IMG/VR virus record: IMGVR_UViG_3300035703_000175
Span: 1-41,748 of that record
Length of the DNA: 41,748 bases
Origin: a virus
Strand: one strand, 5' to 3'
The notes under the pieces are model-generated. The model searched no databases. It was not told the DNA's origin and saw nothing but the letters and a program-made list of their open reading frames with translations. Made by a program: the position numbers and the translations under genes. This document shows positions 24,672 to 34,262 of this stretch, in pieces. The first letter of the stretch is position 1. Each line of letters starts with the position of its first letter.

Positions 24672-26159
24672 TTACCCCTGGAATCCGAAGTCTTTGAGAA
24701 TACGTTGGCTAATCTGCGCTATCTCATCTCGCGCATTATTGGTGTATTCCCAACGTGGGTCTTTACGAACTAAACGTTGGAAGTTGTAGATTGGAACTTC
24801 ACCTTCTGGAGTAATCGCTTGACGAAGGGTTGGGTCATCCAGGCTAATGCTGTTTGCGTCCACCTCTAAAGTCCCTGCCATTACTCGCTTGTATGGAGCA
24901 TAGATTGTTTCCAAATCTAAACCATCATCAACCATCTTCTTAACGTTATCTGGCAAACCAATCTTGGCAGTCTGGCGAATAAGATTGGTAAATATATCAA
25001 TCTTCTCGCCGTTCTCAACGCGAGTTATCCAATCGTTGACCGTCTTGGCGCCAAAATCTTTTTTAAGGTCTAGGCCATTTGCCCTTGCACTTGCTTCCAA
25101 ATCTTGCTCAGTTAACCCACGTGCAGATACTTTGCGTTGTTCAAACTCTGGAAGAGTTTTGACTATTTGAGAAAGAAATTCTCCAGCATTAAACCCGCCA
25201 ATAGTTCGTTGTACTGTATTTCCAGAAGCGTCTTTTTCGTAAATAGTTTTTGACGGATTCTTGTTTTGTTCTGCATTAAGTTTTTTAGTTAATGATGTGA
25301 TTTCTTTGGCGGTAGCATCTCTTCCAAGCAAGGACTTAAAAGTAGAGTTGATAAGGGCAGATGCCTGCGTTGGGTCTGAGATATTAAAGGAGATAAGGTC
25401 AGGCTGACCATCTCCCTGTCCTGACTTCTCAACTTTTAGTTGAGCCAGTACTTCTGTAACATCTACCGCTCTATTGAAGTCTCTGCTTCGGATAAGGCTT
25501 TGTGTCAGAGCGTCGGTATAGGCGGAGATAACTGTTGGGTTATATGTAGCACTAACTTCTACCTTATAGCCAGCATCTTTGAGAGCCTGGGAAAGTTGTA
25601 GTCTTTCCTCTGGTTGCAGGTCAGCAATAAATTGACCGGCAGTAGAGATTCTTTGGTTAAGTTCCGTTGCAAAGGTTTGGTAGTTAAATGGCTCTGGGGC
25701 AAGAGAGGGACGACGTTCTTCTGCAGTTCGTGCCTTTTCTGGAGCGTACCTTCCAGTCTTATTTATCTGTTGGTTAAGTCCAGCGATTTCTGCATCTAGA
25801 ACAGTCGTAGGAAGATTCTGGTCTGCCAACTGTTGACGATAGCGGATAGCATCGTCTAGTTTGGTCTTGAGAGTCTTACTTTCTTTTGCTGCAGCCTGCT
25901 CACGAATTTTTGTAAGATTCCTGCCATAGTACTCAGTGGCAGTTCTTTCTACTTGGGCTAACTGATTACGGGCTGCTTCTACTTCTTCCTTTAGAGCATC
26001 TCGTCTAGCGTTTACTTGACCAGTGGTTGCTCCTGCCCCTGGAGGAACGACAACATTTGATAACCGCTCTAATGCTGCGCTTGCTTGGAGAAACTTTTTA
26101 CGGGCAGCCTTAACAGCAGGGTCAGACTTGAGATAACTTTCAAGAGTAACTTCTGCCAT
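24672..26159 (-). CDS. Internal virion / ejection protein (495 aa)
   Basis: Highly charged and helical throughout, with a long coiled-coil segment (about 60-160) containing EEVEAARNQLAQVERTATEYYG. No enzymatic motif. Between the 397-residue and 1617-residue proteins, it probably belongs to the same ejection or core complex. Overlaps 26159-31012 by 1 base (TAATG). Confidence 0.66.
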   Translation of the reverse strand: MAEVTLESYLKSDPAVKAARKKFLQASAALERLSNVVVPPGAGATTGQVNARRDALKEEVEAARNQLAQVERTATEYYGRNLTKIREQAAAKESKTLKTKLDDAIRYRQQLADQNLPTTVLDAEIAGLNQQINKTGRYAPEKARTAEERRPSLAPEPFNYQTFATELNQRISTAGQFIADLQPEERLQLSQALKDAGYKVEVSATYNPTVISAYTDALTQSLIRSRDFNRAVDVTEVLAQLKVEKSGQGDGQPDLISFNISDPTQASALINSTFKSLLGRDATAKEITSLTKKLNAEQNKNPSKTIYEKDASGNTVQRTIGGFNAGEFLSQIVKTLPEFEQRKVSARGLTEQDLEASARANGLDLKKDFGAKTVNDWITRVENGEKIDIFTNLIRQTAKIGLPDNVKKMVDDGLDLETIYAPYKRVMAGTLEVDANSISLDDPTLRQAITPEGEVPIYNFQRLVRKDPRWEYTNNARDEIAQISQRILKDFGFQG

Positions 26160-29100
26160 TATTCTCCCAATAGACTTGCAAAGAGCACATCGTATGCTGC
26201 CTGCGTATTTTCGTTATATGTTGCTAATTGTTTGATTGCTGAGATTGTTGACTCTTTTATAGAACGCATAAGTTCTGCGTCCCCGCCAGCGACATCAAAG
26301 ATGTCTCTTTGTGTCTGGTATTGCTGGTAGGTATTCACCATTTCAGCGAGAGCCTTCTGCACATCTGGACGTACATTCCTAAACTCTGGAGAGGATAGAA
26401 GATTCTGTAGGTCGCTCAAAGCGTTTCGTCGGTTGATAGCCTTCTGGCCACCTTGGGCAAGTTCTTCTTGAACTAGAGGTCTTCCGGCTAGGAAGCGTGC
26501 CTTCCAGTCATTGAATTGCTGACGAGCCAAAGTCTTAGAGAATGGACTTGGAGATAACTCCAACTCCCTCTCGTAAGAATCTTTCTTGTCATAATAAACT
26601 TGTAGGTCAGAAGCGGTCTGCACATCACGTAAGTAATCTTCTACGCGCTTGTTGCTACGTAAACCCATCTGTGCCATCGTGCGGTAAGCATCAAAGGAGA
26701 ACCCGCCATTGTGTGGGATAAGGAACGCTGCACCCTCTGGGAAGGATTTGAAAAGCGCCTTGTTCTCTTCGACAAACTTTCCTGATTCTTCTGCATAGCC
26801 AAAGGCTGCGACAGTCTTACGCTCAGATTCTGTGATGGTGTAAGGAACCTGGTTTGGATAGAGTTCTACCCACTTACGCATAGCGGCGTCGTAGTCTCCG
26901 CCGTACTCTTCACGTAATTTATTGTAAGCCTGTTTCCAGTTAGCGCGTCCTGCATCCTCAATCCAGTCTGCCATATCACTTTTGAGTTGAACAGATGGTG
27001 AAGCAGGTGCAAAGAATCCAAAGGCGAACCGAGTAGCAAGGACTCCGATAGTAGTGCTACGGACCTTCTGGCGATACTCTTCTAGTTCTTCCGCTGATGG
27101 AGGAATAAGATTTCCGTCGGTATCGTACTTCTTGGGTATTCCATTTCCGGAAGCCTCTAGGTATGTTACTGCCTTGCGGTATGCAGAAGCGTATTGTGAG
27201 TTACGCTCATCCTGGTCCATCGCATTAAGGAAGCGATTAACGTGAGATGGCATTAGACGAGAGACAAGTGGTTGGTCTACTGCATACTTACCCAGTGTGT
27301 AACGAGTAAGAGTGTCACCATTACCTGGGCTGAAGACGTTTACCAGGTTCTCCACTAGGCTCAGTGGTAATGCCGCTGCTGGTCCTGCGAAGGATGGCAG
27401 AATTGAGTCTGGGTTTATTGATGGTGTGAGCATCTTTACTGCTCCACCAAACTGAACCGGGAATGGAACCTTAAAGTCTTGTTCTACACCAAGTGCAGTA
27501 AGCACTCCTTGGATAGCCTTATATCCGGGAGTGAAGTGAGGATAGACAAAGTATAATTCACCTCTGTCATCTCGTTGAATCCAGCCATTGTGTGCTACGC
27601 CGTCTGCGGTCAACGCAATACGTTGAATAGCATCTGGGTTATATCGTACTAAACGATAGACGCGACGATAGAAGTCTTCCTGTGCGCGGTAGAAGCGAGA
27701 GAAGTTACGCAGTCCAAAAGCGACCTGGCTTCTAATGAGTGGGTTATCCACATAGGCCAGGATGTTTGCTGTTGCACGCTCTTCTACTAGGGCAGCAAGT
27801 TCACGCTTACCAGCCTCAGTAGCCTTCTCAATAGCCTTGATGTTGGTTGGGTCAATGCCTCTAGTAAAGTTATCAAGGAAAGCCTTTTCAAACCCAGTCT
27901 CACGCATTGATTTACGTATATCAATCATTTCGTAAAGAGCAATAGGTTGACGTGACATACGGGCTGTGGATAGACCTAGCCATACCCAACCCTTTTCCAT
28001 CAATGGGCTGGTGTAGTTGCTGGTATCCGACACCGGTACTAACTCAGGACCAACGATGCTCTCAGGCATATCGTTGATGTCAATATCCACATCGTCAAGG
28101 CTGAGTTTACCAGTGACTTTGTATTCACCAGTTACAGGGTCTACTTGACGAATCTTGTCAAGTAACTCAAGGTTAAGTTTGCCATCGCCACGCTTGGTGA
28201 ATATCTCCGCTGCGCGATTGTATACAAGTTGTGCATATTCCAACTCGTCCATATCCTTACCGGATGTGAGGCGAGCCTCTTTCATCAACTTCTTACCAGA
28301 ATCTGTTTGTAGATAGGCGCGAATCTTATTGATTCCCTCAGCCTTGACTGCGGCGTTGTCAGAGAGATTGGCTATTGCAAGTGCGCCTAATTCATCATTG
28401 CCATAGAAAGAGATGCGAAGCAACCAAGAAACTAGCGACGCTTCATTTTGGTCAGTAAGACCAATAACCTTGAATCCACGACTTCCTGCTGATGGAGCAT
28501 ATTTAGTACGTGCTCCATCTAAGTCAAGACGCAGTTCTGCCATCTTGACACCAGCGTTCTTTGCAAGATTGTAAGAAGCGTCTATATACGTAGAGCCAGA
28601 GGCAAAGTTAAATCCACCTTCAGAAATTACTGCAAGGTAGTTCTCTATATTGCCATAGACAATCTGTTCGCTAAGAATGTCTACAGATTCTTTAGCCAAT
28701 GGGTCAAGACCCATCTTGCCAAGAACTCTATTAACTCTTCCAGCGCTGAGAGCACTAGCAATAATCTTTCTTGTTTCCTGAACAAGGTCTATTTCAGGGG
28801 TAGAGATAATTTCATTAATAGAGGTTTGGATAGAATCTTTTTGTTCGGCAGTTTTAGCAGCGCGTAGTTCTTTGTATAAAGAATCAAGTTTTTCTTTACG
28901 TTCTGATATTTGTTTGTCTAAACCTAATATCTTCGCTTCACTTGCTTTTGCCTCTTTGCGATTGATAATACGCATCATAATACCCAGAGGGTTCGCTACT
29001 ATCTTTTCACTTGTAGTTAATCCTGGGGCTGTACGAATAGCGGTATTGATACGAGTTGCAAGATAGCGGTCAGTTGCCAAACCCCACACGCTTTTACCTA

Positions 29101-31012
29101 GCGCAAGATTAACCATTAAATCTTCTGCTGAGTTACGGATAGCATAACGTGGACCAGCAAGGGTAAGGAATGACCAGGCTCCGGTCATCTTGTCTACCCA
29201 ATCTTTATTGCCCAGGCCGATTGTTCTGTTGATAAATCCAGCACGTGCGGATGCTCTGTCAATATCAACAAGGCTAGGTGCAGATGCAGTGGTCTTCATC
29301 TCTGATGGGAGAACTGGGTATTCGTTATAGTCATCCACACGTGATGTTGTGAACTTTACATCACCTTTACCAGTAAGACGACGAACGATAAGTTGTCCGG
29401 ATTCTGTGGCATTGATACCACGATAGTCTGCAATAGACTTCCAAAGACCATAGAAGATTTCTTTACGTTTACCGATTTCCTCGGTACCCTCGAACACCTC
29501 AGAGAGAAGGCGTGCTTCACGGGTAGGCATAATAACTGCAGCAAGTCGGTATATCTTTTTGCTTGCGTCTGCTTCTGTTACGTCAAATTGGTCATTCTTA
29601 AACAATGGGATAGCAGTAAACTTACGCTTAGCATTGTCAATACGACGAGCAATTTGAGCGCTAGAGAATCTTAGTGTACGCTTATTAAGGTCTTTGAGAC
29701 TCGCAGCAATTTCTTCGCTACCATCAAAAGTCTTTTTAAGGATTCCATCAACTGTGGTTGGCGCACCAAAGAACATATTATCGACGAGTTCTGGACCAAC
29801 CTCGTCCATATTAAATACTCTATTAGCGCTAGTTAAAAAGTTTACTCTAGCCCTACGCCCTGGAGTGAGGCGTGGAAGTATAAGACGTTGACGTCCTGGC
29901 TTGCCATCCATAATCTTAAAGGCTTCATCGTTGTTAAGAAAGAAAGCCTTGGCAGAATTAGCATCAGTAACGTCAGCCTTTTCAAAGTTTTTGATAGCAG
30001 CAGGACCAAACTCTGGTGCCAAGCGCTCTAGTTCGCGTCTAGCAGCAGCGGCTTCGTCCATCTTATCTGCTTTGCGAGCGTCTTTAATACGCTTAATTCC
30101 TTGACCATATTGGTTCCAGAAGTTAATGGTTTTCTCTTGGTCAAAGTAGTTATTAAATGCTACGCCGTCATTTCTTGCAGAGGCAGTGATAACATCAAGA
30201 GAATACTTATTGATGTCATACATCTTCTTTGCTTTACCAACAAGAAGTAATGGGTCAGTACGAAGACGCCAGATAGCATCTGTTACGCCAGATACTGTCT
30301 TGTAAAAGAATCCTTTTTCGTAAAAATCTCCGGGTACAACTGCATCAACAAGGTTCGCAAGAGCGCGACCGGGTGAGTATTTAGCAGCATCTACTGCTGC
30401 AAGGGTGTCATCGAAGAGGTCTCTGGCTGCCATTACAGCCTTCTCATCAGGAAGACCGGTAACTACCTTATTGGTTTTGTCTGCTATCTGAAGGTAATAC
30501 TTCTCCTCTTCGGTAGCAGTACGCATAATAGATTCAGGAGTTTCGCCACCAGCAATACGCATAGCGACGTTAACTGCTGCAGAACCATACTTATTACGAG
30601 CAGTCTCAATACGACCTGGATTAAACTTCTTTTCGCCGTCTTTACCTGATTCAGTCCAGGCTTCTCCTAGACTTAACCCTTCACCTGCTGCGATAAGTCC
30701 AGTACGGGCAACACGGGTAACAAAGTCAGATGGTGCAGTAAGTAATCGCAGCGCTTGACCACCGGTATAGTGCCAGGCTGTGCCTAACCAACCACGATTT
30801 GGGCTGGTATTTGGGTCTTCGCTACCTACAGTATTAAGTAAGGTTTCTTTCTGTCCTTGTGGCAAACCTTGGTAGACTTTGCTTGCAGCATCAGATGGCA
30901 TAGACAAGAGAGTCTTGTGCATATCAAGGACTTTGGAGAGCGCATCTACTTGCTCTCTTTCGTTCCCAGAAAGATTGGCAGCGAAGGCTGCCGCTTTAAG
31001 GTTTTCTGACAT
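26159..31012 (-). CDS. Giant internal virion protein (1617 aa), DNA-ejection type
   Basis: At 4.85 kb this is the largest gene (12% of the genome). The sequence is mostly helical with polar/charged composition and several moderately hydrophobic stretches (for example FVTRVARTGLIAAGEGL, FLTLAGPRYAIRNSAEDLMVNLALG, FAFGFFAPA). I see no transglycosylase, ADP-ribosyl or polymerase motifs. A phage-type very long internal protein (as in T7 gp16 or N4-like ejection proteins) is the best guess; a tape measure is the alternative if a longer tail exists. Confidence 0.72.
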   Translation of the reverse strand: MSENLKAAAFAANLSGNEREQVDALSKVLDMHKTLLSMPSDAASKVYQGLPQGQKETLLNTVGSEDPNTSPNRGWLGTAWHYTGGQALRLLTAPSDFVTRVARTGLIAAGEGLSLGEAWTESGKDGEKKFNPGRIETARNKYGSAAVNVAMRIAGGETPESIMRTATEEEKYYLQIADKTNKVVTGLPDEKAVMAARDLFDDTLAAVDAAKYSPGRALANLVDAVVPGDFYEKGFFYKTVSGVTDAIWRLRTDPLLLVGKAKKMYDINKYSLDVITASARNDGVAFNNYFDQEKTINFWNQYGQGIKRIKDARKADKMDEAAAARRELERLAPEFGPAAIKNFEKADVTDANSAKAFFLNNDEAFKIMDGKPGRQRLILPRLTPGRRARVNFLTSANRVFNMDEVGPELVDNMFFGAPTTVDGILKKTFDGSEEIAASLKDLNKRTLRFSSAQIARRIDNAKRKFTAIPLFKNDQFDVTEADASKKIYRLAAVIMPTREARLLSEVFEGTEEIGKRKEIFYGLWKSIADYRGINATESGQLIVRRLTGKGDVKFTTSRVDDYNEYPVLPSEMKTTASAPSLVDIDRASARAGFINRTIGLGNKDWVDKMTGAWSFLTLAGPRYAIRNSAEDLMVNLALGKSVWGLATDRYLATRINTAIRTAPGLTTSEKIVANPLGIMMRIINRKEAKASEAKILGLDKQISERKEKLDSLYKELRAAKTAEQKDSIQTSINEIISTPEIDLVQETRKIIASALSAGRVNRVLGKMGLDPLAKESVDILSEQIVYGNIENYLAVISEGGFNFASGSTYIDASYNLAKNAGVKMAELRLDLDGARTKYAPSAGSRGFKVIGLTDQNEASLVSWLLRISFYGNDELGALAIANLSDNAAVKAEGINKIRAYLQTDSGKKLMKEARLTSGKDMDELEYAQLVYNRAAEIFTKRGDGKLNLELLDKIRQVDPVTGEYKVTGKLSLDDVDIDINDMPESIVGPELVPVSDTSNYTSPLMEKGWVWLGLSTARMSRQPIALYEMIDIRKSMRETGFEKAFLDNFTRGIDPTNIKAIEKATEAGKRELAALVEERATANILAYVDNPLIRSQVAFGLRNFSRFYRAQEDFYRRVYRLVRYNPDAIQRIALTADGVAHNGWIQRDDRGELYFVYPHFTPGYKAIQGVLTALGVEQDFKVPFPVQFGGAVKMLTPSINPDSILPSFAGPAAALPLSLVENLVNVFSPGNGDTLTRYTLGKYAVDQPLVSRLMPSHVNRFLNAMDQDERNSQYASAYRKAVTYLEASGNGIPKKYDTDGNLIPPSAEELEEYRQKVRSTTIGVLATRFAFGFFAPASPSVQLKSDMADWIEDAGRANWKQAYNKLREEYGGDYDAAMRKWVELYPNQVPYTITESERKTVAAFGYAEESGKFVEENKALFKSFPEGAAFLIPHNGGFSFDAYRTMAQMGLRSNKRVEDYLRDVQTASDLQVYYDKKDSYERELELSPSPFSKTLARQQFNDWKARFLAGRPLVQEELAQGGQKAINRRNALSDLQNLLSSPEFRNVRPDVQKALAEMVNTYQQYQTQRDIFDVAGGDAELMRSIKESTISAIKQLATYNENTQAAYDVLFASLLGE

Positions 31013-31407
31013 TAGTTACCTTTTGCAAGAGCCTGTTGATAAAGAACAGCAATCTCCCCCGTTGTATCATAGGGAAGCATCTTCTCTAGAGTATCGGAAA
31101 GTTTTGCTTGACCTCGTTGCATACCAAGAGCAGAAGAACCAGGACCTTCTCCCATATCAATACCAGCGGTAATAGGTTCACTTGGTCGTTCTGTTGGTGC
31201 GTAGAGTGGAGTGACTGCTCCTAGTGGATTAGCAGGACGTCCACCGACGTTATCTGCAACGCCTCGTGTCTTTGCTTTAGCAGCACCGCTATTGATGGCA
31301 GCGGTCTCTACACCTTCGCCATAGTATGCAGAAGGAAGTGTATCTGTTCTCTTTGAGAACTTTCCTGGACCTGCGACTCCAGCGCGTGGATTCATAGGCT
31401 GGCTCAT
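31012..31407 (-). CDS. Hypothetical structural-block protein (131 aa)
   Basis: Proline/glycine/alanine-rich, probably partly disordered (MNPRAGVAGPGKFSKRTDTLPSAYYGEG...), with a helical end (TLEKMLPYDTTGEIAVLYQQAL). The pattern resembles internal-core accessory proteins of aquatic phages. Overlaps the next gene by 4 bases (ATGA). Confidence 0.6.
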   Translation of the reverse strand: MSQPMNPRAGVAGPGKFSKRTDTLPSAYYGEGVETAAINSGAAKAKTRGVADNVGGRPANPLGAVTPLYAPTERPSEPITAGIDMGEGPGSSALGMQRGQAKLSDTLEKMLPYDTTGEIAVLYQQALAKGN

Positions 31408-31601
31408 AAGTCCTCCTCTAATAATTTCTCTAAATCTTCGTGTAGTTCATCTATGCGGGAATGTAAATCAAATTCATAATTAGCGTGGTTAGTCAGCAGG
31501 TATGCAATCTCTTTGAAGAATACCGCGACAGACATAATTAAGTTATATAAGAAAATAACAAACGTTAGTGCTACGTGAATAGGGCGTACAGGTTGACTCA
31601 T
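31404..31601 (-). CDS. Small membrane protein with acidic coiled end (65 aa)
   Basis: One strongly hydrophobic helix (about 8-33: HVALTFVIFLYNLIMSVAVFFKEIAYLL) followed by an acidic helix ending EDLEKLLEEDL. Holin-like in plan, but here it lies in the head block rather than the lysis cassette; it may serve the ejection apparatus or be an alternative holin. Confidence 0.64.
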   Translation of the reverse strand: MSQPVRPIHVALTFVIFLYNLIMSVAVFFKEIAYLLTNHANYEFDLHSRIDELHEDLEKLLEEDL

Positions 31602-31636
31602 TTATGCCTTCCTGTACGCTCTAGTCGGATAATCAT

Positions 31637-31768
31637 TTAAGCCTTCTTGCCTTTACGGCCTGCTGGTGCGTAACCAAATTCGACCTTTCCGCCTTGTGGC
31701 ATCGGGGCGTTCTTTGGCCCTTCTACAGGCTTGGATACCATCGCTGCTGCGCGTCCACCTTTGTTCAT
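31637..31768 (-). CDS. Small basic protein (43 aa)
   Basis: ATG at 31768 with GGAGGTG about six bases upstream. Product starts MNKGGRAAAMVSKPVEGPKN and ends with a glycine/proline/lysine tail (PAGRKGKKA), so basic and probably disordered. It fills the gap between the portal and the membrane protein. Confidence 0.6.
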   Translation of the reverse strand: MNKGGRAAAMVSKPVEGPKNAPMPQGGKVEFGYAPAGRKGKKA

Positions 31769-31779
31769 CTTTACACCTC

Positions 31780-33516
31780 CTACGCTGCTCCGCCAATGGC
31801 GGCTAGTAACTGTGCTATATCGGGACGTTGTTCAGCAGCAGGGGCCGCACCTTCTTGTGGAGTTGGAGGAACCTGCGAGGCAGTCGCGGGGGCCGCGCCT
31901 GCTGCTGAAACTTCGGGAGCCATCGGCTGTGCTGGTTGAGGTGCAGGCGCGAACGCCTTCTCAACGATTGTCTCTAGTTGTTGACCCTTCTGGCGGCCTT
32001 GAATCACGGTTGCAATACGATTGATAACCTCAGATGGGTCTTGACCATTTGCCGCCAGTGAAGGGATTGCTTGGGCATATTGTGCCACTGCGACTCGTAA
32101 AGAGTCGCGCATTTCCTCGATGTCAATTCGTTGCTCCTCTTGGGTAACGTTGATGTCGATAGGAAGTTCCCGACGAGCATAGTCACGGGAAACTAATTTA
32201 TCGCTACGCATTTGTAGCAAGGCAATCACTGCGCGATTTGGGTCCATTCCGGACATAATGCCATAACGTACATCAATGGCATAATCACCTTTAATGTCGC
32301 GTGATGGGACATACTTCAAGATATAGGGCGTACCATCATCAATGCCGCGAATACTCTTTTGCATATCGCCAAAGATTTTCTCGTCTGCTTCAAAGCAAAG
32401 GCCAAGAAGTTCTGTGAAGAGACGGGCAAACTGTGCTTGTGCAGATTTAATCTGTGTATCAAATCCTGCTTGTAGCGCTTGTACGCCACGTCCGGTCACG
32501 ACAGATGCGTCGATATTACCGCTACGTACTTCTGGGTAACGAGCACCCATACGAAGTTCACGCTCAAGAACACCAGACTCTGCAAAGACATTGTTTGGTA
32601 ATTCTAGCGGTACACGACGAATCGCTTGGGGATTAGCAGAACGCAGAATCGAGTCTGGACCAAGAGCCAACTCTTGTACATCCTGTGGAATGGCAATAGG
32701 AGCCTGGATGCTTTTTTCTGCGGCTTGGATTTGGAGGATAGCGAAACGTGCGCGAGCAAGTTGTACCGCTAGAACATCATCAAATTGACCACGTGCCTCA
32801 CCGTCAATAGAGTAACGGGTGGCAACACGTGCCATACATTTACCTACAGGGTTAGGTGTGCGAGAAAGAACAAGGTTGCCACGGTTAGGCAGGAAGAGAA
32901 CGTCCTGGTATTTGTCGTGGTAACGAACCATATCGATATATGGTGAGCCAGAAGTAAACTGAGTCTTACCAACAATCTGGTCATAGAACTCAGGGTACTG
33001 TGATGCGAGAGATTCTGCATCAGTAGTAATGACTTGAGTTAAGGAGATGCAACGGCCGAAGCGGTCAATCTCTGGATAGACACCAAAAGGATTAAGGAGA
33101 CGAATCTTTGGTGTGTTAGTCTCGAAGTCAATCTCAACAATACCTGGCAACATACCGTAGGTATTGAACCAGTCTGCTCCTGCATACATCTGGATTTGTA
33201 ACTCAGATGCGGTGGAGTAGTAGTTGGCAATACGGGTACGGGTATCAGCCTGCTTACGTGCTGAGTCAGATACCATATTGGTAGCCGAGCAGTTAAACGA
33301 TGGCAGTGGTGCCATAGCCTCTGCAAGGTCACGTGCAGCAACGTCAATGAAGTTAGCAACGAGTGGCTTAGGATAATCCTCGCTAAACATCGTAGGATAA
33401 ACTTTGCCAATATCACCTTGACGGACGGATAGGACATCGCGCATCCGTTGGTCGCGGGCAGCATAACGCGTCTGTAGACGCGATACCTTAGCCGCTAACT
33501 CTTTGACTGTAAGCAA
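31780..33516 (-). CDS. Portal protein
   Basis: 578 residues with the composition and gene position expected of a phage portal: long helices, an NPFGVYPEIDRFGR turn in the middle and a mixed helical C-terminal region ending in a proline/alanine-rich tail (PAPQPAQPMAPEVSAAG). It follows the terminase with two small basic genes between. The portal forms the dodecameric DNA entry channel; no motif here is diagnostic, so the call leans on family-like sequence plus gene order. Confidence 0.82.
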   Translation of the reverse strand: MLTVKELAAKVSRLQTRYAARDQRMRDVLSVRQGDIGKVYPTMFSEDYPKPLVANFIDVAARDLAEAMAPLPSFNCSATNMVSDSARKQADTRTRIANYYSTASELQIQMYAGADWFNTYGMLPGIVEIDFETNTPKIRLLNPFGVYPEIDRFGRCISLTQVITTDAESLASQYPEFYDQIVGKTQFTSGSPYIDMVRYHDKYQDVLFLPNRGNLVLSRTPNPVGKCMARVATRYSIDGEARGQFDDVLAVQLARARFAILQIQAAEKSIQAPIAIPQDVQELALGPDSILRSANPQAIRRVPLELPNNVFAESGVLERELRMGARYPEVRSGNIDASVVTGRGVQALQAGFDTQIKSAQAQFARLFTELLGLCFEADEKIFGDMQKSIRGIDDGTPYILKYVPSRDIKGDYAIDVRYGIMSGMDPNRAVIALLQMRSDKLVSRDYARRELPIDINVTQEEQRIDIEEMRDSLRVAVAQYAQAIPSLAANGQDPSEVINRIATVIQGRQKGQQLETIVEKAFAPAPQPAQPMAPEVSAAGAAPATASQVPPTPQEGAAPAAEQRPDIAQLLAAIGGAA

Positions 33517-33525
33517 TTTGTTTCC

Positions 33526-33867
33526 TTACTTCTTTTTTGAAGATTTGTTTTTTGCTTTAATTAGTTTTCCTTGCGAGTCATATTGTCTACCTTGAAGTAG
33601 CGCTCCAAAAAATTGACCACGTTCTTCCCTGACTCGCTCTTTCATTTGTTTCAATGCTTTTGTTCTATTAGGAGTTTTCACTGGAAGTGGTGCTCTGTCA
33701 TAAACAAATTTTGCTTTTACATAATCTTCGCCAGCACCTGTAGCCTCAGCAGCGGCATCAACCAATCTACTAACGTATCCATTATTAGATTTAGGAGTTG
33801 ACTTAGCCGCAGTTTTCTTGGCAGTTTTTTTGACCGGAACACTTACCGCCTTTTTCTTTGCTGGCAT
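33526..33867 (-). CDS. Lysine-rich basic protein (113 aa)
   Basis: N-terminal KKKAVSVPVKKTAKKTAAKSTPK histone-H1-like stretch (positions 4-26), a short helical middle (about 30-50) and a basic C-terminal tail. Such proteins occur near terminase genes and may bind packaged DNA; no domain can be named. AAAP/K content is far higher than in neighbouring genes. Confidence 0.64.
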   Translation of the reverse strand: MPAKKKAVSVPVKKTAKKTAAKSTPKSNNGYVSRLVDAAAEATGAGEDYVKAKFVYDRAPLPVKTPNRTKALKQMKERVREERGQFFGALLQGRQYDSQGKLIKAKNKSSKKK

Positions 33868-33876
33868 ATTAGTTCC

Positions 33877-34254
33877 TTACTTGCTTCTAGGATTTTTCTT
33901 GCGAGCAACTTCTTTTGCTTCGTTAGACTTCTTAAGATTCTGCATACGTGTTTGTGCTTGCTTTGTAACCTTAGCACGTCCAGATGTACGGACAGCATCG
34001 CTGTACTTGCCCATCAATTTTGGCATAACTTTTGTTGCACGGCTTTCAATTATTAATGCTCGACGTCCACGTTCTATTGCCGCATTTTGAACTGAATCAT
34101 ATGGCGTTGTTCTACTTACCTCACTTGCTTTATCAAATTCTTTTTTAGCAATTTTCTTTCTTGCTGCTGCGTTGCTAACAGCCGACTTTGCAACCGCTAC
34201 ACGTCCCTTTGCGGCATTAACTGGATTTACAGATTTTCTTTTTGGTGTTGCCAT
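33877..34254 (-). CDS. Basic hypothetical protein (125 aa)
   Basis: Rich in lysine, arginine and alanine with one predicted helical core (residues about 20-60) and another near 85-115. Second basic protein between terminase and portal. Function unknown, possibly DNA packaging or internal head packing. Confidence 0.62.
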   Translation of the reverse strand: MATPKRKSVNPVNAAKGRVAVAKSAVSNAAARKKIAKKEFDKASEVSRTTPYDSVQNAAIERGRRALIIESRATKVMPKLMGKYSDAVRTSGRAKVTKQAQTRMQNLKKSNEAKEVARKKNPRSK

Positions 34255-34262
34255 AATGTCTC

